Origin: Actinospineispora spinosispora DSM 44797
GTDB lineage: Bacteria > Actinomycetota > Actinomycetes > Mycobacteriales > Pseudonocardiaceae
DNA length: 64,000 bases
Assembly: GCF_000429025.1 (NCBI RefSeq)
Contig: NZ_KE386835.1
Location: 1-64,000, forward strand
Reading direction: 5' to 3'
The translations under genes were made by a program, and so were the position numbers. The notes under the pieces were generated by a model. That model searched no databases. It was not told the origin of the DNA and was given only the letters and a program-made list of their open reading frames with translations. Positions 41,138 through 49,203 of this stretch are shown piece by piece (the stretch's first letter is position 1; the number at the start of each line of letters is the position of its first letter).

Positions 41138-43024
41138 TCAGCGGCGTGGGGGCGGGCCGTGGACGGGGCGGTGACCGGCCGGACCGTCCAGGAGCATCCC
41201 CTCTCCCCTGGTCATCGACGGGAGCCTGCGGCGCAGCTCGGGCAGGTGCGCCGTCGGCAGGGTGCCCTCGACCGTGCCGATCGCGCCGTGGACCGTCCTG
41301 GTCGAGGCGCCCAGCTCGCCGAGGGTGCCGAGGACCGCGCCCAGGGTGTCCGGCGGCACCTCCAGTTCGATGTCGCTGACCGGCTCGTACACCGCGGTGC
41401 CCGACCGGCGTAGTGCGTCCGCCAGCAGTATCGGTGCCAGGTCACGGAAGTCGCCCGCCGTGCTGATCGGGCTGGCGAACCCGGAGCGGGTCAAGGTCAC
41501 CAGGCAGTCGGTGACCTCCCAGCCGTACAGCCCGCGCCGCAGCGCCGCGCGCACGCTCTGCTCGATCGCGGTGTGGAACGCGGCGGGCAGCGAACCCAGC
41601 TCGACGTCGAGGCGGTACCGCACGCCGGACCCGGCCGGTCCTGGCTCGAGGCGCAGCCCGATCGTCGCGAAGAACTCGTTCGCGCCTCTCTTGTCGATCG
41701 CGCGTACCGCTTCGCTCGTGCCCAGGAGCTTCTCCAGGTGGACGGTGCGGGTCGCCGCCAGTTCGATCGACACCCCGAACTCCAGTTCCAGCTGGGACTG
41801 GATCACCTCCCGCTGGACCTCGCCGTACAACCGCAACGACGTCTCGCCGGGCTCCTCCCGTAGATCGATCAAGGGATCACGCTCGGCGAGACGCCGCAGC
41901 GCCGCCGACAGCCTGGGCCCGTCGTGGGCGAACCTCGGCCGGATCACGGTCTCCAGTGTGGGTGGCGAGAAGTGCGTGTCGTCCGGTTCGGCCTCGACGG
42001 GCCCCAGCGAGTCACCGATACGTACGTCCTCGACACCGTGCAGGCGGCCGATGTCCGGTGCGCCGACGGTGTCGACCCGGCGCGCAGCGCCGTCGCGGAA
42101 GACCTCGATCCCGGTGACCTTGACCGAGTGCTCGCTGACCTCACCGGAGCGGCCGATCCGGTGCAAGGAGAGCCGGTCCCGTACCGACACCGAGCCGGTC
42201 CGCATCCGCAGATAGGCGACTTTCTCCCCTTCGGACACGGTCTCGATCTTGAACACCGTGCCGGTCGGCGGGGCGCCCTCCTCGGTCGGCGATACGCTCG
42301 GCAGCAGCTCCCGCAGCCCGGTGACCAGCTCGGCGATGCCTGCTCCGGTGATCGCCGATCCGAAGTACACCGGGTGCACCAGCGCCCGCGTGCATTGCTG
42401 CGCGAGCGAGCGCCGCAGCGCGCCGGGCGCCGGTGCGCGGTCGGTCAGATAGTCCGCGAGCAGCTCGTCGTCGTGCTCGGCCAGCACCTCGGTGAGTCGG
42501 CTGGAGTCGGCGAGCGGCACGGTCCGGGCGTCACGGGTGCCCAGGCCGACAACCGCGTTCATCGCAACCGCGCCCGCACTCAACCTGGATGAGATGTCCG
42601 CAATCAGCTCTTCGTACCGCGCGCCGACCCGGTCGATCTTGTTCACGAACAGCAGCGTCGGGATACGCAGCCGGGCCAGCGCACGCATCAGGACGCGGGT
42701 CTGCGCCTGGACGCCCTCGACCGAGGAGACGACCAGAACGACACCGTCCAGCACGCGCAGGCTGCGCCGGACCTCGGCGATGAAGTCCGGGTGCCCCGGT
42801 GTGTCGATGAGGTTGACCGTCACGTCGCCGAGAGTGAACGAGACCACCGCGGAGTTGATCGTGATGCCCCGCGCGCGTTCGAGATCGGACGAGTCGGTGC
42901 GGGTGGTGCCGTGGTCGACGCGGCCGAGCCGGTCGAGGACGCCCGCGTCGAACAGCAGACGTTCGGTCAGGCTGGTCTTACCGGCGTCGACGTGCGCAAG
43001 AATTCCTACATTCAGCAGAGCCAT
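41138..43024 (-). CDS. tetracycline resistance ribosomal protection protein (Otr(A)-like)
   Basis: The protein has 628 residues and is an EF-G-like translational GTPase. G1 is HVDAGKTSL (11-19), G2 lies in ERARGITINSAVV, G3 is DTPGHPDF and G4 is NKID. Domains III-V follow, with the C-terminal region containing GWEVTDCLVTLTRSGFASP. Length and order match TetM/TetO/Otr(A). It should release tetracycline from ribosomes. As an actinobacterial chromosomal copy with normal base composition it is probably intrinsic. A 38-residue ORF with a good ribosome site overlaps its start and may regulate it. Confidence 0.9.
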   Translation of the reverse strand: MALLNVGILAHVDAGKTSLTERLLFDAGVLDRLGRVDHGTTRTDSSDLERARGITINSAVVSFTLGDVTVNLIDTPGHPDFIAEVRRSLRVLDGVVLVVSSVEGVQAQTRVLMRALARLRIPTLLFVNKIDRVGARYEELIADISSRLSAGAVAMNAVVGLGTRDARTVPLADSSRLTEVLAEHDDELLADYLTDRAPAPGALRRSLAQQCTRALVHPVYFGSAITGAGIAELVTGLRELLPSVSPTEEGAPPTGTVFKIETVSEGEKVAYLRMRTGSVSVRDRLSLHRIGRSGEVSEHSVKVTGIEVFRDGAARRVDTVGAPDIGRLHGVEDVRIGDSLGPVEAEPDDTHFSPPTLETVIRPRFAHDGPRLSAALRRLAERDPLIDLREEPGETSLRLYGEVQREVIQSQLELEFGVSIELAATRTVHLEKLLGTSEAVRAIDKRGANEFFATIGLRLEPGPAGSGVRYRLDVELGSLPAAFHTAIEQSVRAALRRGLYGWEVTDCLVTLTRSGFASPISTAGDFRDLAPILLADALRRSGTAVYEPVSDIELEVPPDTLGAVLGTLGELGASTRTVHGAIGTVEGTLPTAHLPELRRRLPSMTRGEGMLLDGPAGHRPVHGPPPRR

Positions 43025-43094
43025 GAGCTGTCAGAGTCCCGAGGTGAGTAGCGAAGTGATCGTCCGTCGTGATGACCTCGGACCACTGACGCAT
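42978..43094 (-). CDS. possible leader ORF overlapping the tet start
   Basis: ATG 43094 stands 6 bases after GAGGAG and opens a 38-residue frame (MRQWSEVITTDDHFATHLG... ending CARRRR). It runs 47 bases into the resistance gene in another frame. Upstream leader ORFs are known to regulate ribosome-targeting resistance genes, so a stall could alter access to the main start. No known peptide family was recognised. The frame may simply be fortuitous. Confidence 0.45.
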   Translation of the reverse strand: MRQWSEVITTDDHFATHLGTLTAHGSAECRNSCARRRR

Positions 43095-43177
43095 CTGGAA
43101 CTCCTCAAGGGTGCTGACAACCGAACCGGATGCTAGCGACCCCGCCACAACAAGACACCTGGTTTTCCGACGACCAA

Positions 43178-43230
43178 CAACAAACCCGCACAGCAAACCC
43201 ACCCACAACAAACCCGGCCACAGCAAACCC
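43178..43230. repeat. four CAnCAAACCC repeats in tet upstream region
   Basis: CAACAAACCC or CAGCAAACCC begins at 43178, 43191, 43206 and 43221, 13-15 bases apart, in the 387-base gap upstream of tet. On the tet strand it reads GGGTTTGYTG. The rest of 43095-43352 holds an A/C-rich untranslated-looking stretch and no gene. Confidence 0.6.
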
Positions 43231-43352
43231 GGCTCCGCAAGTCTCCGAAGGAGTTCCGGCGAAGGCCGGCGCACTGAATGTCCGCAACACCCCACCCAAC
43301 TACCAGGGCGGCTCCCCAAACGACAACAAGCGCGCGCCAGGGCCGAAGGCCG

Positions 43353-43396
43353 AAAATCCTAAAGACGGCCCCCGGAGGGGGCCTCTTTAGGATTTT
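43353..43396. terminator. intrinsic terminator after MacB-like permease
   Basis: AAAATCCTAAAGA pairs with TCTTTAGGATTTT, and inside it GGCCCCC pairs with GGGGGCC around GGA. It lies 15 bases beyond the permease stop on the minus strand, and the flanking A/T tracts make it a good bidirectional intrinsic terminator. Confidence 0.9.
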
Positions 43397-43411
43397 GAGC
43401 GCGAAACAGGC

Positions 43412-44635
43412 CTAATAACGCAGTGCGTCGATGGGGTGCAGCCGCGCGGCTCGGAAGGCGGGGTAACCGCCCGCCACCAGGCCGAGTGCCAGGCTCACTC
43501 CGAACGCGACGGCCACCGCGGGCACCGAGATCGTCGGCACGCCGTAGTCGACCGACATCCGGGGCAGGATCTCGGCGCAGAGCAGGATCAGGCCGACGCC
43601 GAGGGTCGAGCCGACGACGCCGCCTATCCCCGACAACACCGTCGCCTCGATCAGGAACTGTTTCAGGATGGCGGACTTGCGTGCGCCGAGCGCTTTTCGG
43701 ATACCTATCTCATGGGTCCGTTCGGTGACGGTGACCAGCATGATGTTGGCGACGCCCAGTCCGCCCACGAACAGCGCGACGCCACCGACGCTGAGGATGA
43801 ACAGGGTGATGCCGAACAGGAAGGAGTTGGTCTTCTCCACGATCGGGAAGGACGCGGACAGCTGGAAGTCACGGAGGCCGACCTCGGTGATGCCGTGCTG
43901 ACGGTCCATGACCGTCTCGATCTGCCCGATGGCGGCCTCGACCCGCTTGACCCCGGTGGTCTGGACCGCGATCTGGTTGAGCTTGTCGGTGCGGCCGTAC
44001 AGCGCTCTCGACGCCTTCAGCGGGATGACCGCGAGGTCGTCCGGTGCGGGCGCCAGGGAGCTGCCGCCGGCGAACGTGCCGACCACGTTGAACGTGAGGC
44101 GGCCGATCTGCACCTTCGTGTCGAGCGCCGCGTTGGGATCGTTGTGGTAGAGCTGCTGCACCATGCCCGGTCCGAGCAGTACGACCCGGTCCCCTTCGGC
44201 TTCCTCCGCGGGGTTGAAGTTGCGGCCGGACACCATGTGCCGGTCGAACAGGCTGATGTAGGCCGCGTCGGTGCCCAGGGTCGTGGCGTTGTACTCCGAG
44301 CCATTGTAGCGCACCACCGAGGCGCCGTTGGCGATCGGCGTCACCCTGGCGATGTCCGGTGAGGTCGGCGAGTTGGCCAGCGCGGCGGCGTCTTCCTCAC
44401 GCAGCACCCGCACCGGTCCGCCGGGGACCACCGTGGATCCGACGCGGTTGACGACGACCGCGGTGGTGAAGGCGCCCAGCGAGTCGTTGAAGTTGGTCTT
44501 CAGCCCGTCGCCGAGACCGGTGAGGACGACCACCGAGGCGATGCCGACGGTGATACCGAACGTGGTCAGGGTGCTGCGCAACCGCGCCGCCCGCATGCTG
44601 CGGAAGGCCAGCATCAGCGCTTGTAGCAGGTTCAT
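43412..44635 (-). CDS. MacB/FtsX-type ABC transporter permease 2
   Basis: The protein has 407 residues. An N-terminal transmembrane segment in LAFRSMRAARLRSTLTTFGITVGIASVVVLTGLG is followed by a large extracytoplasmic MacB-PCD domain. The FtsX domain has three helices near the C-terminus (IVEKTNSFLFGITLFILSVGGVALFVGGLGVANIMLVTVTERTHEIGIRKALGARKSAIL...GYPAFRAARLHPIDALRY). These permeases act as mechanotransmitters for export of lipids, peptides or antibiotics. It is a tandem paralog of the next gene, with 8 bases between them. No ATPase gene is adjacent. Confidence 0.88.
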   Translation of the reverse strand: MNLLQALMLAFRSMRAARLRSTLTTFGITVGIASVVVLTGLGDGLKTNFNDSLGAFTTAVVVNRVGSTVVPGGPVRVLREEDAAALANSPTSPDIARVTPIANGASVVRYNGSEYNATTLGTDAAYISLFDRHMVSGRNFNPAEEAEGDRVVLLGPGMVQQLYHNDPNAALDTKVQIGRLTFNVVGTFAGGSSLAPAPDDLAVIPLKASRALYGRTDKLNQIAVQTTGVKRVEAAIGQIETVMDRQHGITEVGLRDFQLSASFPIVEKTNSFLFGITLFILSVGGVALFVGGLGVANIMLVTVTERTHEIGIRKALGARKSAILKQFLIEATVLSGIGGVVGSTLGVGLILLCAEILPRMSVDYGVPTISVPAVAVAFGVSLALGLVAGGYPAFRAARLHPIDALRY

Positions 44636-44643
44636 CGGGCGAC

Positions 44644-45858
44644 TTACTCCGCTCGCAGGGCATCGATGGGATGGAGCCGCGCGGCTCGCAGTGCCGGGTA
44701 GCCGCCGGCCAGCAGGCCGATCAGGACGCTGAGGCCGAACGCCGCGACGATCGGCAGCACGGACAGCTCCGGGGCTCCCAGCTCGGGCACGTAGCGCGGC
44801 AGCAGGTCGGCGGCGATGAGCGTGACCGCGGCACCGACACCCACGCCGACGATCCCTCCGGCACCGGACAGGATGACCGCCTCGGTGAGGAACTGCTTCA
44901 TGATCGCGCTGCGCCGCGCGCCGATCGCCTTGCGCACGCCGATCTCCGCGGTCCGTTCCTTGACGGTGACCAGCATGATGTTGGCGACACCCAGCGCACC
45001 GACGAACAGCGCGATCAACGCGACCACCATGGTGAACCAGGTCAGCAGCTCGACGACGTTGTTGATCCGGTTGACCTGTGTGCTCACGGCGACGGCGCGG
45101 TAGTCGCGCGCGCCGGGCAGCGCGATCCCGTGCTCCTTGTCCATGACCCGGGTGACGATGTCGTAGGCCTCGGGTACCTGCTCGACGGTGGTGGCCACGA
45201 CGCCGATACCGACGAGGGTGTCGGCACCTCCGATGACCTCACGCGCGGAGTTCAGCGGTAGCAGACCCAGCCCGTCCTGGCTGTCGTTCTGCGGCGTCAG
45301 GATCCCGACGATCTGGAACTGGAGCCTGCCGACGCGCACCCACGAGTTGAGCGCCTTGTTGTTGTCGCCGCCGAAGAGGTAGGTGACGACGTCCGGGCCG
45401 ACGACGACCACGCGGGACTTGTCGACGTTCTCCTGGTCGGTGAACATGCGCCCGGCGGCCAGCACGCGACCACGAATCTTGAGGTAGTAGTCCGACACAC
45501 CGGCGATGCTCACCGAGATCGCGTTCTGCCCGTACTTGATCACCGCTTGACCGGCGCGCAGCGGGGTCACACCGATGATCGCGGGCGATCCGGTGTTGGC
45601 GAGTGCCGTGAGGTCGGACTCGCGCAGCGCCTCGGTGGAGTGGATCGGGCCGCTTGCGGCCTTGGTCTTGGAGATGATGATCGACTGGGTCAGCGAGCTG
45701 TAGTTGTCGTGAAAGTTGGTCCGCACACCCTGTCCGAGACCGAACAGTGCGATGACCGCTGCAATACCGACAACGATGCCCAGTGTGGTGAGCGCCGAGC
45801 GCAGCGGGCTGGATCGCATGCTGCGCAGCGCCATCACCAGCGCTTGTCCGATTCCCAC
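44644..45858 (-). CDS. MacB/FtsX-type ABC transporter permease 1
   Basis: The protein has 404 residues with the same layout as its neighbour: an initial helix in MVMALRSMRSSPLRSALTTLGIVVGIAAVIALFG-type text (here LVMALRSMRSS), a MacB-PCD domain with GVSDYYLKIRGRVLAAGRMF, and a final FtsX domain with ANIMLVTVKERTAEIGVRKAIGARRSAIM. The two probably form a heterodimer. An MFP subunit and an ATPase would normally accompany them, and neither is in the window. The promoter contains an IdeR/DtxR-like iron box, suggesting derepression in iron limitation. Confidence 0.88.
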   Translation of the reverse strand: MGIGQALVMALRSMRSSPLRSALTTLGIVVGIAAVIALFGLGQGVRTNFHDNYSSLTQSIIISKTKAASGPIHSTEALRESDLTALANTGSPAIIGVTPLRAGQAVIKYGQNAISVSIAGVSDYYLKIRGRVLAAGRMFTDQENVDKSRVVVVGPDVVTYLFGGDNNKALNSWVRVGRLQFQIVGILTPQNDSQDGLGLLPLNSAREVIGGADTLVGIGVVATTVEQVPEAYDIVTRVMDKEHGIALPGARDYRAVAVSTQVNRINNVVELLTWFTMVVALIALFVGALGVANIMLVTVKERTAEIGVRKAIGARRSAIMKQFLTEAVILSGAGGIVGVGVGAAVTLIAADLLPRYVPELGAPELSVLPIVAAFGLSVLIGLLAGGYPALRAARLHPIDALRAE

Positions 45859-45906
45859 GGCGTCCCTTCGACAGCCTCGCGGGGGTGTCCCCCAGTGAGG
45901 TGAAAT

Positions 45907-45923
45907 TTAGGGCAGCCTAACCC
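45907..45923. promoter_or_regulatory. IdeR/DtxR-like iron box
   Basis: TTAGGGCAGCCTAACCC fits the DtxR/IdeR operator core TTAGGTTAGCCTAACC at 14 of 16 bases, with TTAGG mirrored by CCTAA. It lies 49 bases before the start of the first MacB-like permease on the minus strand. Confidence 0.65.
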
Positions 45924-45975
45924 AAGCTTCTGAGGTGTGCCATAACGCGAGAAGTTTTTCTAGTCACCATTAGGC

Positions 45976-47490
45976 CTAGGCGGAACCGGCCGTCCAGTCC
46001 GCTCGGAGACGATCACGCCGGAACAGCACGGGCCCGATTCTCGGGTCGCCGGGGGCCAGCCTGCGGGCCAGTTCCTCGTGCACCTGGAGGTCGTCCCGGC
46101 CCGACGGACCCTCGGCGAAGGTGAGCAGCAGGTCGACGTCACCCGCATCGAGCACCGCGGCGCGAAGGCGAACGACCAGCTCGTCGCGCAGCTCCCGCAC
46201 CTCGGGAGCGTCCGATCTCGGCAACAGCGCCCCGGTACAGCCGCGCACCGCCGCGTCCAGCTGGCCGGTCCGCAGCTCCTTGCGCAGCGAGGCGAAGTCG
46301 CTGTCCACGGTCGCCGACAGCCGGTAGGGGCGGGTGCGCAGCACGTCGGAACCGATCAATGCGCGGAGCCGATGAATCTCGCCCCGGACGGTCGCCTGGT
46401 TCCCGGCGTCGCCGTAGAGCAGCTGCCCCAGCCGTTCGCCGGTGAGCCCCTCCGGATGCAGCGACAGGACGGTGAGCAGCTCGGCGAGGCGTTGGGTCAG
46501 CTCGATGTCGCGACCGTTGAACACCATCGTCGGCACGCCGTCGCCGAGGAACCGCAGGGTGATCGCGGCGGGCGCCCGGACCGTCGCGCGCGGCTCGCGT
46601 AGCAGGTAGCCCTCGGCGAGTGGCTCGACCACCATCTCCCTGCCGCCCGCGAGCATCACCCGGTCGACGCCCTCGGTCAGCTCGACCCGGTCCGGCCACC
46701 AGCCGTACGGTTCGCCGGCGAGCAGCCTGCCGGTCGGTGTGACCAGCGCGCCCGCCGCGCCGCGCAGGCTCGCCAGGTGCGGCATGTTGCGGACCCGCAT
46801 CCGCTCGTCGGCGATGGCCAGCTGCACCCTCAGCTGGTGCTCCGCGAGCTGCGCGGTGGCCCCCACCAGCTGCACCAGCGCCGGGTGCACGGTGTAGAGC
46901 GGGCCGCTGATGTCGATGGCGCCGAGGATCGCGCCGGTGTCCGGGTCGTGCACCGGGGCCGCGACGCAGGTCCAGGCGTGATAGGTCCGCACCAGGTGTT
47001 CGGCAGAGTGAATCTGCACCGGGGAGTCGACGGCCAGTGTCGTGCCCATCGCGTTGGTACCGATCGCGGTCTCGCTCCACCGGGTCCCCGGGAAGAGCCC
47101 AACGCGGTCGGCTTCGGTGAGCAGCTTCGCCGCGCCGTCGCGCCACAGGATGTGGCCGTGGGCGTCGGTCACCAGCATGACGTGCATCGCCTCGTCCGCG
47201 ATGCTCACCAACGTGCCGCGCAGCAGGGGCATGACCGCGTCGAGCGGGTGGGCGGCGCGCAGCTCGGCTATCTCGTCCGGCCCGTAGACGACCGGCGGCG
47301 TGCGGTTGTCCGGGTCGACGTGCGCCGCGAGGCTGCGCTGCCAGGACTCCGAGACGATCGGGCGGGGCGGCTGGCGGGGCGGTTCGTCGCCGAGCACGGC
47401 GTCGAAGGTCTCCGCGAGCACCTTCGAGTGCTCGACCGGATCGGCGGCGGCGGTGTCGGGCAACCCGGCATGGTCACGTGGCTGTGCCAC
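45976..47490 (-). CDS. GAF-domain transcriptional regulator with C-terminal winged helix
   Basis: The protein has 504 residues. The N-terminal GAF-like region has PIVSESWQRSLAAHVDPDNR, LVTDAHGHILWRDGAAKLLTEADRVGLFPGTRWSETAIGTNAMGTTLA and HAWTCVAAPVHDPDTGAILGAIDISG, as in AcoR-type sensors. The C-terminal part (LTGERLGQLLYGDAGNQATVRGEIHRLRALIG) is an OmpR/BTAD-like winged helix in place of the sigma-54 domain. Such actinobacterial proteins control alcohol, aldehyde or acetoin catabolism. It lies near the diol dehydratase operon and may control it. Confidence 0.82.
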   Translation of the reverse strand: MAQPRDHAGLPDTAAADPVEHSKVLAETFDAVLGDEPPRQPPRPIVSESWQRSLAAHVDPDNRTPPVVYGPDEIAELRAAHPLDAVMPLLRGTLVSIADEAMHVMLVTDAHGHILWRDGAAKLLTEADRVGLFPGTRWSETAIGTNAMGTTLAVDSPVQIHSAEHLVRTYHAWTCVAAPVHDPDTGAILGAIDISGPLYTVHPALVQLVGATAQLAEHQLRVQLAIADERMRVRNMPHLASLRGAAGALVTPTGRLLAGEPYGWWPDRVELTEGVDRVMLAGGREMVVEPLAEGYLLREPRATVRAPAAITLRFLGDGVPTMVFNGRDIELTQRLAELLTVLSLHPEGLTGERLGQLLYGDAGNQATVRGEIHRLRALIGSDVLRTRPYRLSATVDSDFASLRKELRTGQLDAAVRGCTGALLPRSDAPEVRELRDELVVRLRAAVLDAGDVDLLLTFAEGPSGRDDLQVHEELARRLAPGDPRIGPVLFRRDRLRADWTAGSA

Positions 47491-47590
47491 CGCGAACCAC
47501 CCCCGAGCATCATTGCTGGGCTACTGACACGGTCCATCTTCGCGCACCGCGCAAGCCGTGGACAACCGATTGCCCCGCAGGGTGGCCCAG

Positions 47591-48166
47591 TCAGGACGGT
47601 CCGGGCGGAACGGGGTGGGTCGAGTGGGCGGCGACGAGCAGCACCCGCGCTCCGCCGTCGTCGCAGGCGCCGAACTGGTGCGCGATGCCCGCGTCGAACC
47701 GGACGCTGTCACCCTGACCGAGCTTCTCCCAGTCCATGCCGTCGAGGCGGAACTCGAGACGGCCGTCGAGCACGTACAGGAACTCCTCACCGGGATGGAC
47801 GAAGGCCGTGTCGTCCCGGTCGCTCAGCGACAGGTCGTACTCGACCGCTTCGAGCACACCTCCACCGCCGGTCAGCCGCCTGCCGACGAGCGCGGGCTGC
47901 GCATCGGACTGGGCGAACGGCTCGCCGCCGCCCGACCGCACCACCGGCCCGACCGGCCCCTCGACCGACGGGAGCAATGCCGTGGGCGGGACTCCCAGCG
48001 CCGCGCCGAGCCGGTACAGCGTCGCCAGGCTGGGTGCGATGGCCCCGCGTTCGAGCTGGCTGACGTACGGCTGGGTCACGCCCGCGCGCTGGGCCAGCGC
48101 GCTCATCGTCAGTCCCGCTGACGAACGGATCGATCTGACGGTCGCGCCGAGGGCTTTGCGATCCAT
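47591..48166 (-). CDS. XRE-cupin transcriptional regulator
   Basis: The protein has 191 residues. A helix-turn-helix of XRE type (LGATVRSIRSSAGLTMSALAQRAGVTQPYVSQLERGAIAPSLATLYRLGAALGVPP) is joined to a C-terminal cupin (HPGEEFLYVLDGRLEFRLDGMDWEKLGQGDSVRFDAGIAHQF). Such regulators bind small metabolites in the cupin. ATG 48166 is adopted; GTG 48208 would add 14 residues. It lies between the GAF regulator and the GlcG/HbpS gene, all on the minus strand and divergent from the diol dehydratase operon. Confidence 0.85.
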   Translation of the reverse strand: MDRKALGATVRSIRSSAGLTMSALAQRAGVTQPYVSQLERGAIAPSLATLYRLGAALGVPPTALLPSVEGPVGPVVRSGGGEPFAQSDAQPALVGRRLTGGGGVLEAVEYDLSLSDRDDTAFVHPGEEFLYVLDGRLEFRLDGMDWEKLGQGDSVRFDAGIAHQFGACDDGGARVLLVAAHSTHPVPPGPS

Positions 48167-48248
48167 CGGCTCCGTCTCGTCGTCGAGCGCGGCGCGCGTG
48201 TTTCTGACCACGCGGTCATCATGCCAGTCGAGCACTAGACAATTGCGT

Positions 48249-48656
48249 TCATCCGTCGAACGCCTGGGCGGCGGCCGTGGCGACCGCGACATCCTGGTCG
48301 ACCGAGCCGGCGCTGACCCCGACTGCACCGGCCAACGTGCCGTCGACGTGCAGCGGAATTCCGCCGCCGAACACGACCAGACCACCGGAGAGCTGTTCGA
48401 GCCCGTACAGCTCGGCACCCGGCTGCACGGCGTCGGTCAGCGCCGCGGTCGGGGAGTTCATCATGACCGAGGTGACGGCCTTGCGGGTGGCGATGTCGAT
48501 GCTCGCCTTGATGGCCCCGTCCATGCGGCCGAATGCCACCAGGTGTCCGCCGTCGTCCACGACGGCGATGTTCATCGGCTGGCCGATCTCCTCGGCCTTG
48601 GCGATGCCGGCGTCCAGGATTCGGCGGGCCTGCGCGTGCGTCAGTGAAGCGCTCAT
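48249..48656 (-). CDS. GlcG/HbpS family protein
   Basis: The protein has 135 residues of the DUF336 family: ARRILDAGIAKAEEIGQPMNIAVVDDGGHLVAFGRMDGA, SIDIATRKAVTSV, and GGIPLHVDGTLAGAVGVSAGSVDQDVAVATAAAQAF. Members include GlcG and the extracellular haem-binding HbpS. In actinobacteria the family is often found beside diol/glycerol dehydratase genes, where it has been annotated as a possible cobalamin adenosyltransferase-like or accessory protein; its role is unproven. No signal peptide is seen, so it is cytoplasmic. It diverges from the dehydratase operon. Confidence 0.85.
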   Translation of the reverse strand: MSASLTHAQARRILDAGIAKAEEIGQPMNIAVVDDGGHLVAFGRMDGAIKASIDIATRKAVTSVMMNSPTAALTDAVQPGAELYGLEQLSGGLVVFGGGIPLHVDGTLAGAVGVSAGSVDQDVAVATAAAQAFDG

Positions 48657-48777
48657 CGGGGCAGCAAACCAGGAACCACCCCGCCCCCGCAGCTACCCGT
48701 TAGGACGCAACGAACGTGCAACGTGTGCCGTGTCACGGTCGCGGGAACAAGCGAACTGACGAACAACAGGAGCGGCC

Positions 48778-49203
48778 ATGGGCAAACTCGACACCGCCGA
48801 CTATCCGCTGTCGATCAACCGGCCGGAGCTGCTGCGCACCCCGACCGGGAAACCGATCAGCGCGCTGACCATGGACGCCGTCGTGTCCGGTGAGCTGACC
48901 GCTGAGGACCTGCGCATCGCCCCGGAGACGCTGCAGCTGCAGGCGGAGCTGGCGGATGCGAGCAACCGTCCACAGCTGGCTGCCAACTTCCGCAGGGCCG
49001 CCGAGATGACCGCGATCCCGGACGCCGAGGTCCTCGCCATGTACAACGCGCTGCGTCCCCGCGCGTCCAGCGCCGCCCAGCTCACCGAGCTGGCGAATCG
49101 GCTGGAGCACACCTACTCGGCTCCGGTGTGCGCCGCGCTGGTCCGTGAGGCGGCGCAGGTCTACGAACAGCGCAACCTGCTGGCGAAGGAGACCCGGTCA
49201 TGA
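48778..49203 (+). CDS. pduE: diol dehydratase small subunit
   Basis: This is the 141-residue gamma subunit of B12-dependent propanediol/glycerol dehydratase. DYPLSINRPELLRTPTGKPISALTMDAVVSGELTAEDLRIAPETLQLQAELADASNR and a Cys-containing C-terminal helix (VREAAQVYEQRNLL) are typical. ATG 48778 follows AGGAG. In enteric pdu operons the small subunit comes last; here it is first. Its stop overlaps the large-subunit start (ATGA). No riboswitch was recognised in the 121-base divergent promoter region. Confidence 0.93.
   Translation: MGKLDTADYPLSINRPELLRTPTGKPISALTMDAVVSGELTAEDLRIAPETLQLQAELADASNRPQLAANFRRAAEMTAIPDAEVLAMYNALRPRASSAAQLTELANRLEHTYSAPVCAALVREAAQVYEQRNLLAKETRS

Noticed and set aside
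48657..48777. Cobalamin riboswitch before the diol dehydratase operon
   Set aside because: The 121-base gap is too short for the usual element and I see no B12-box-like sequence or conserved junction.
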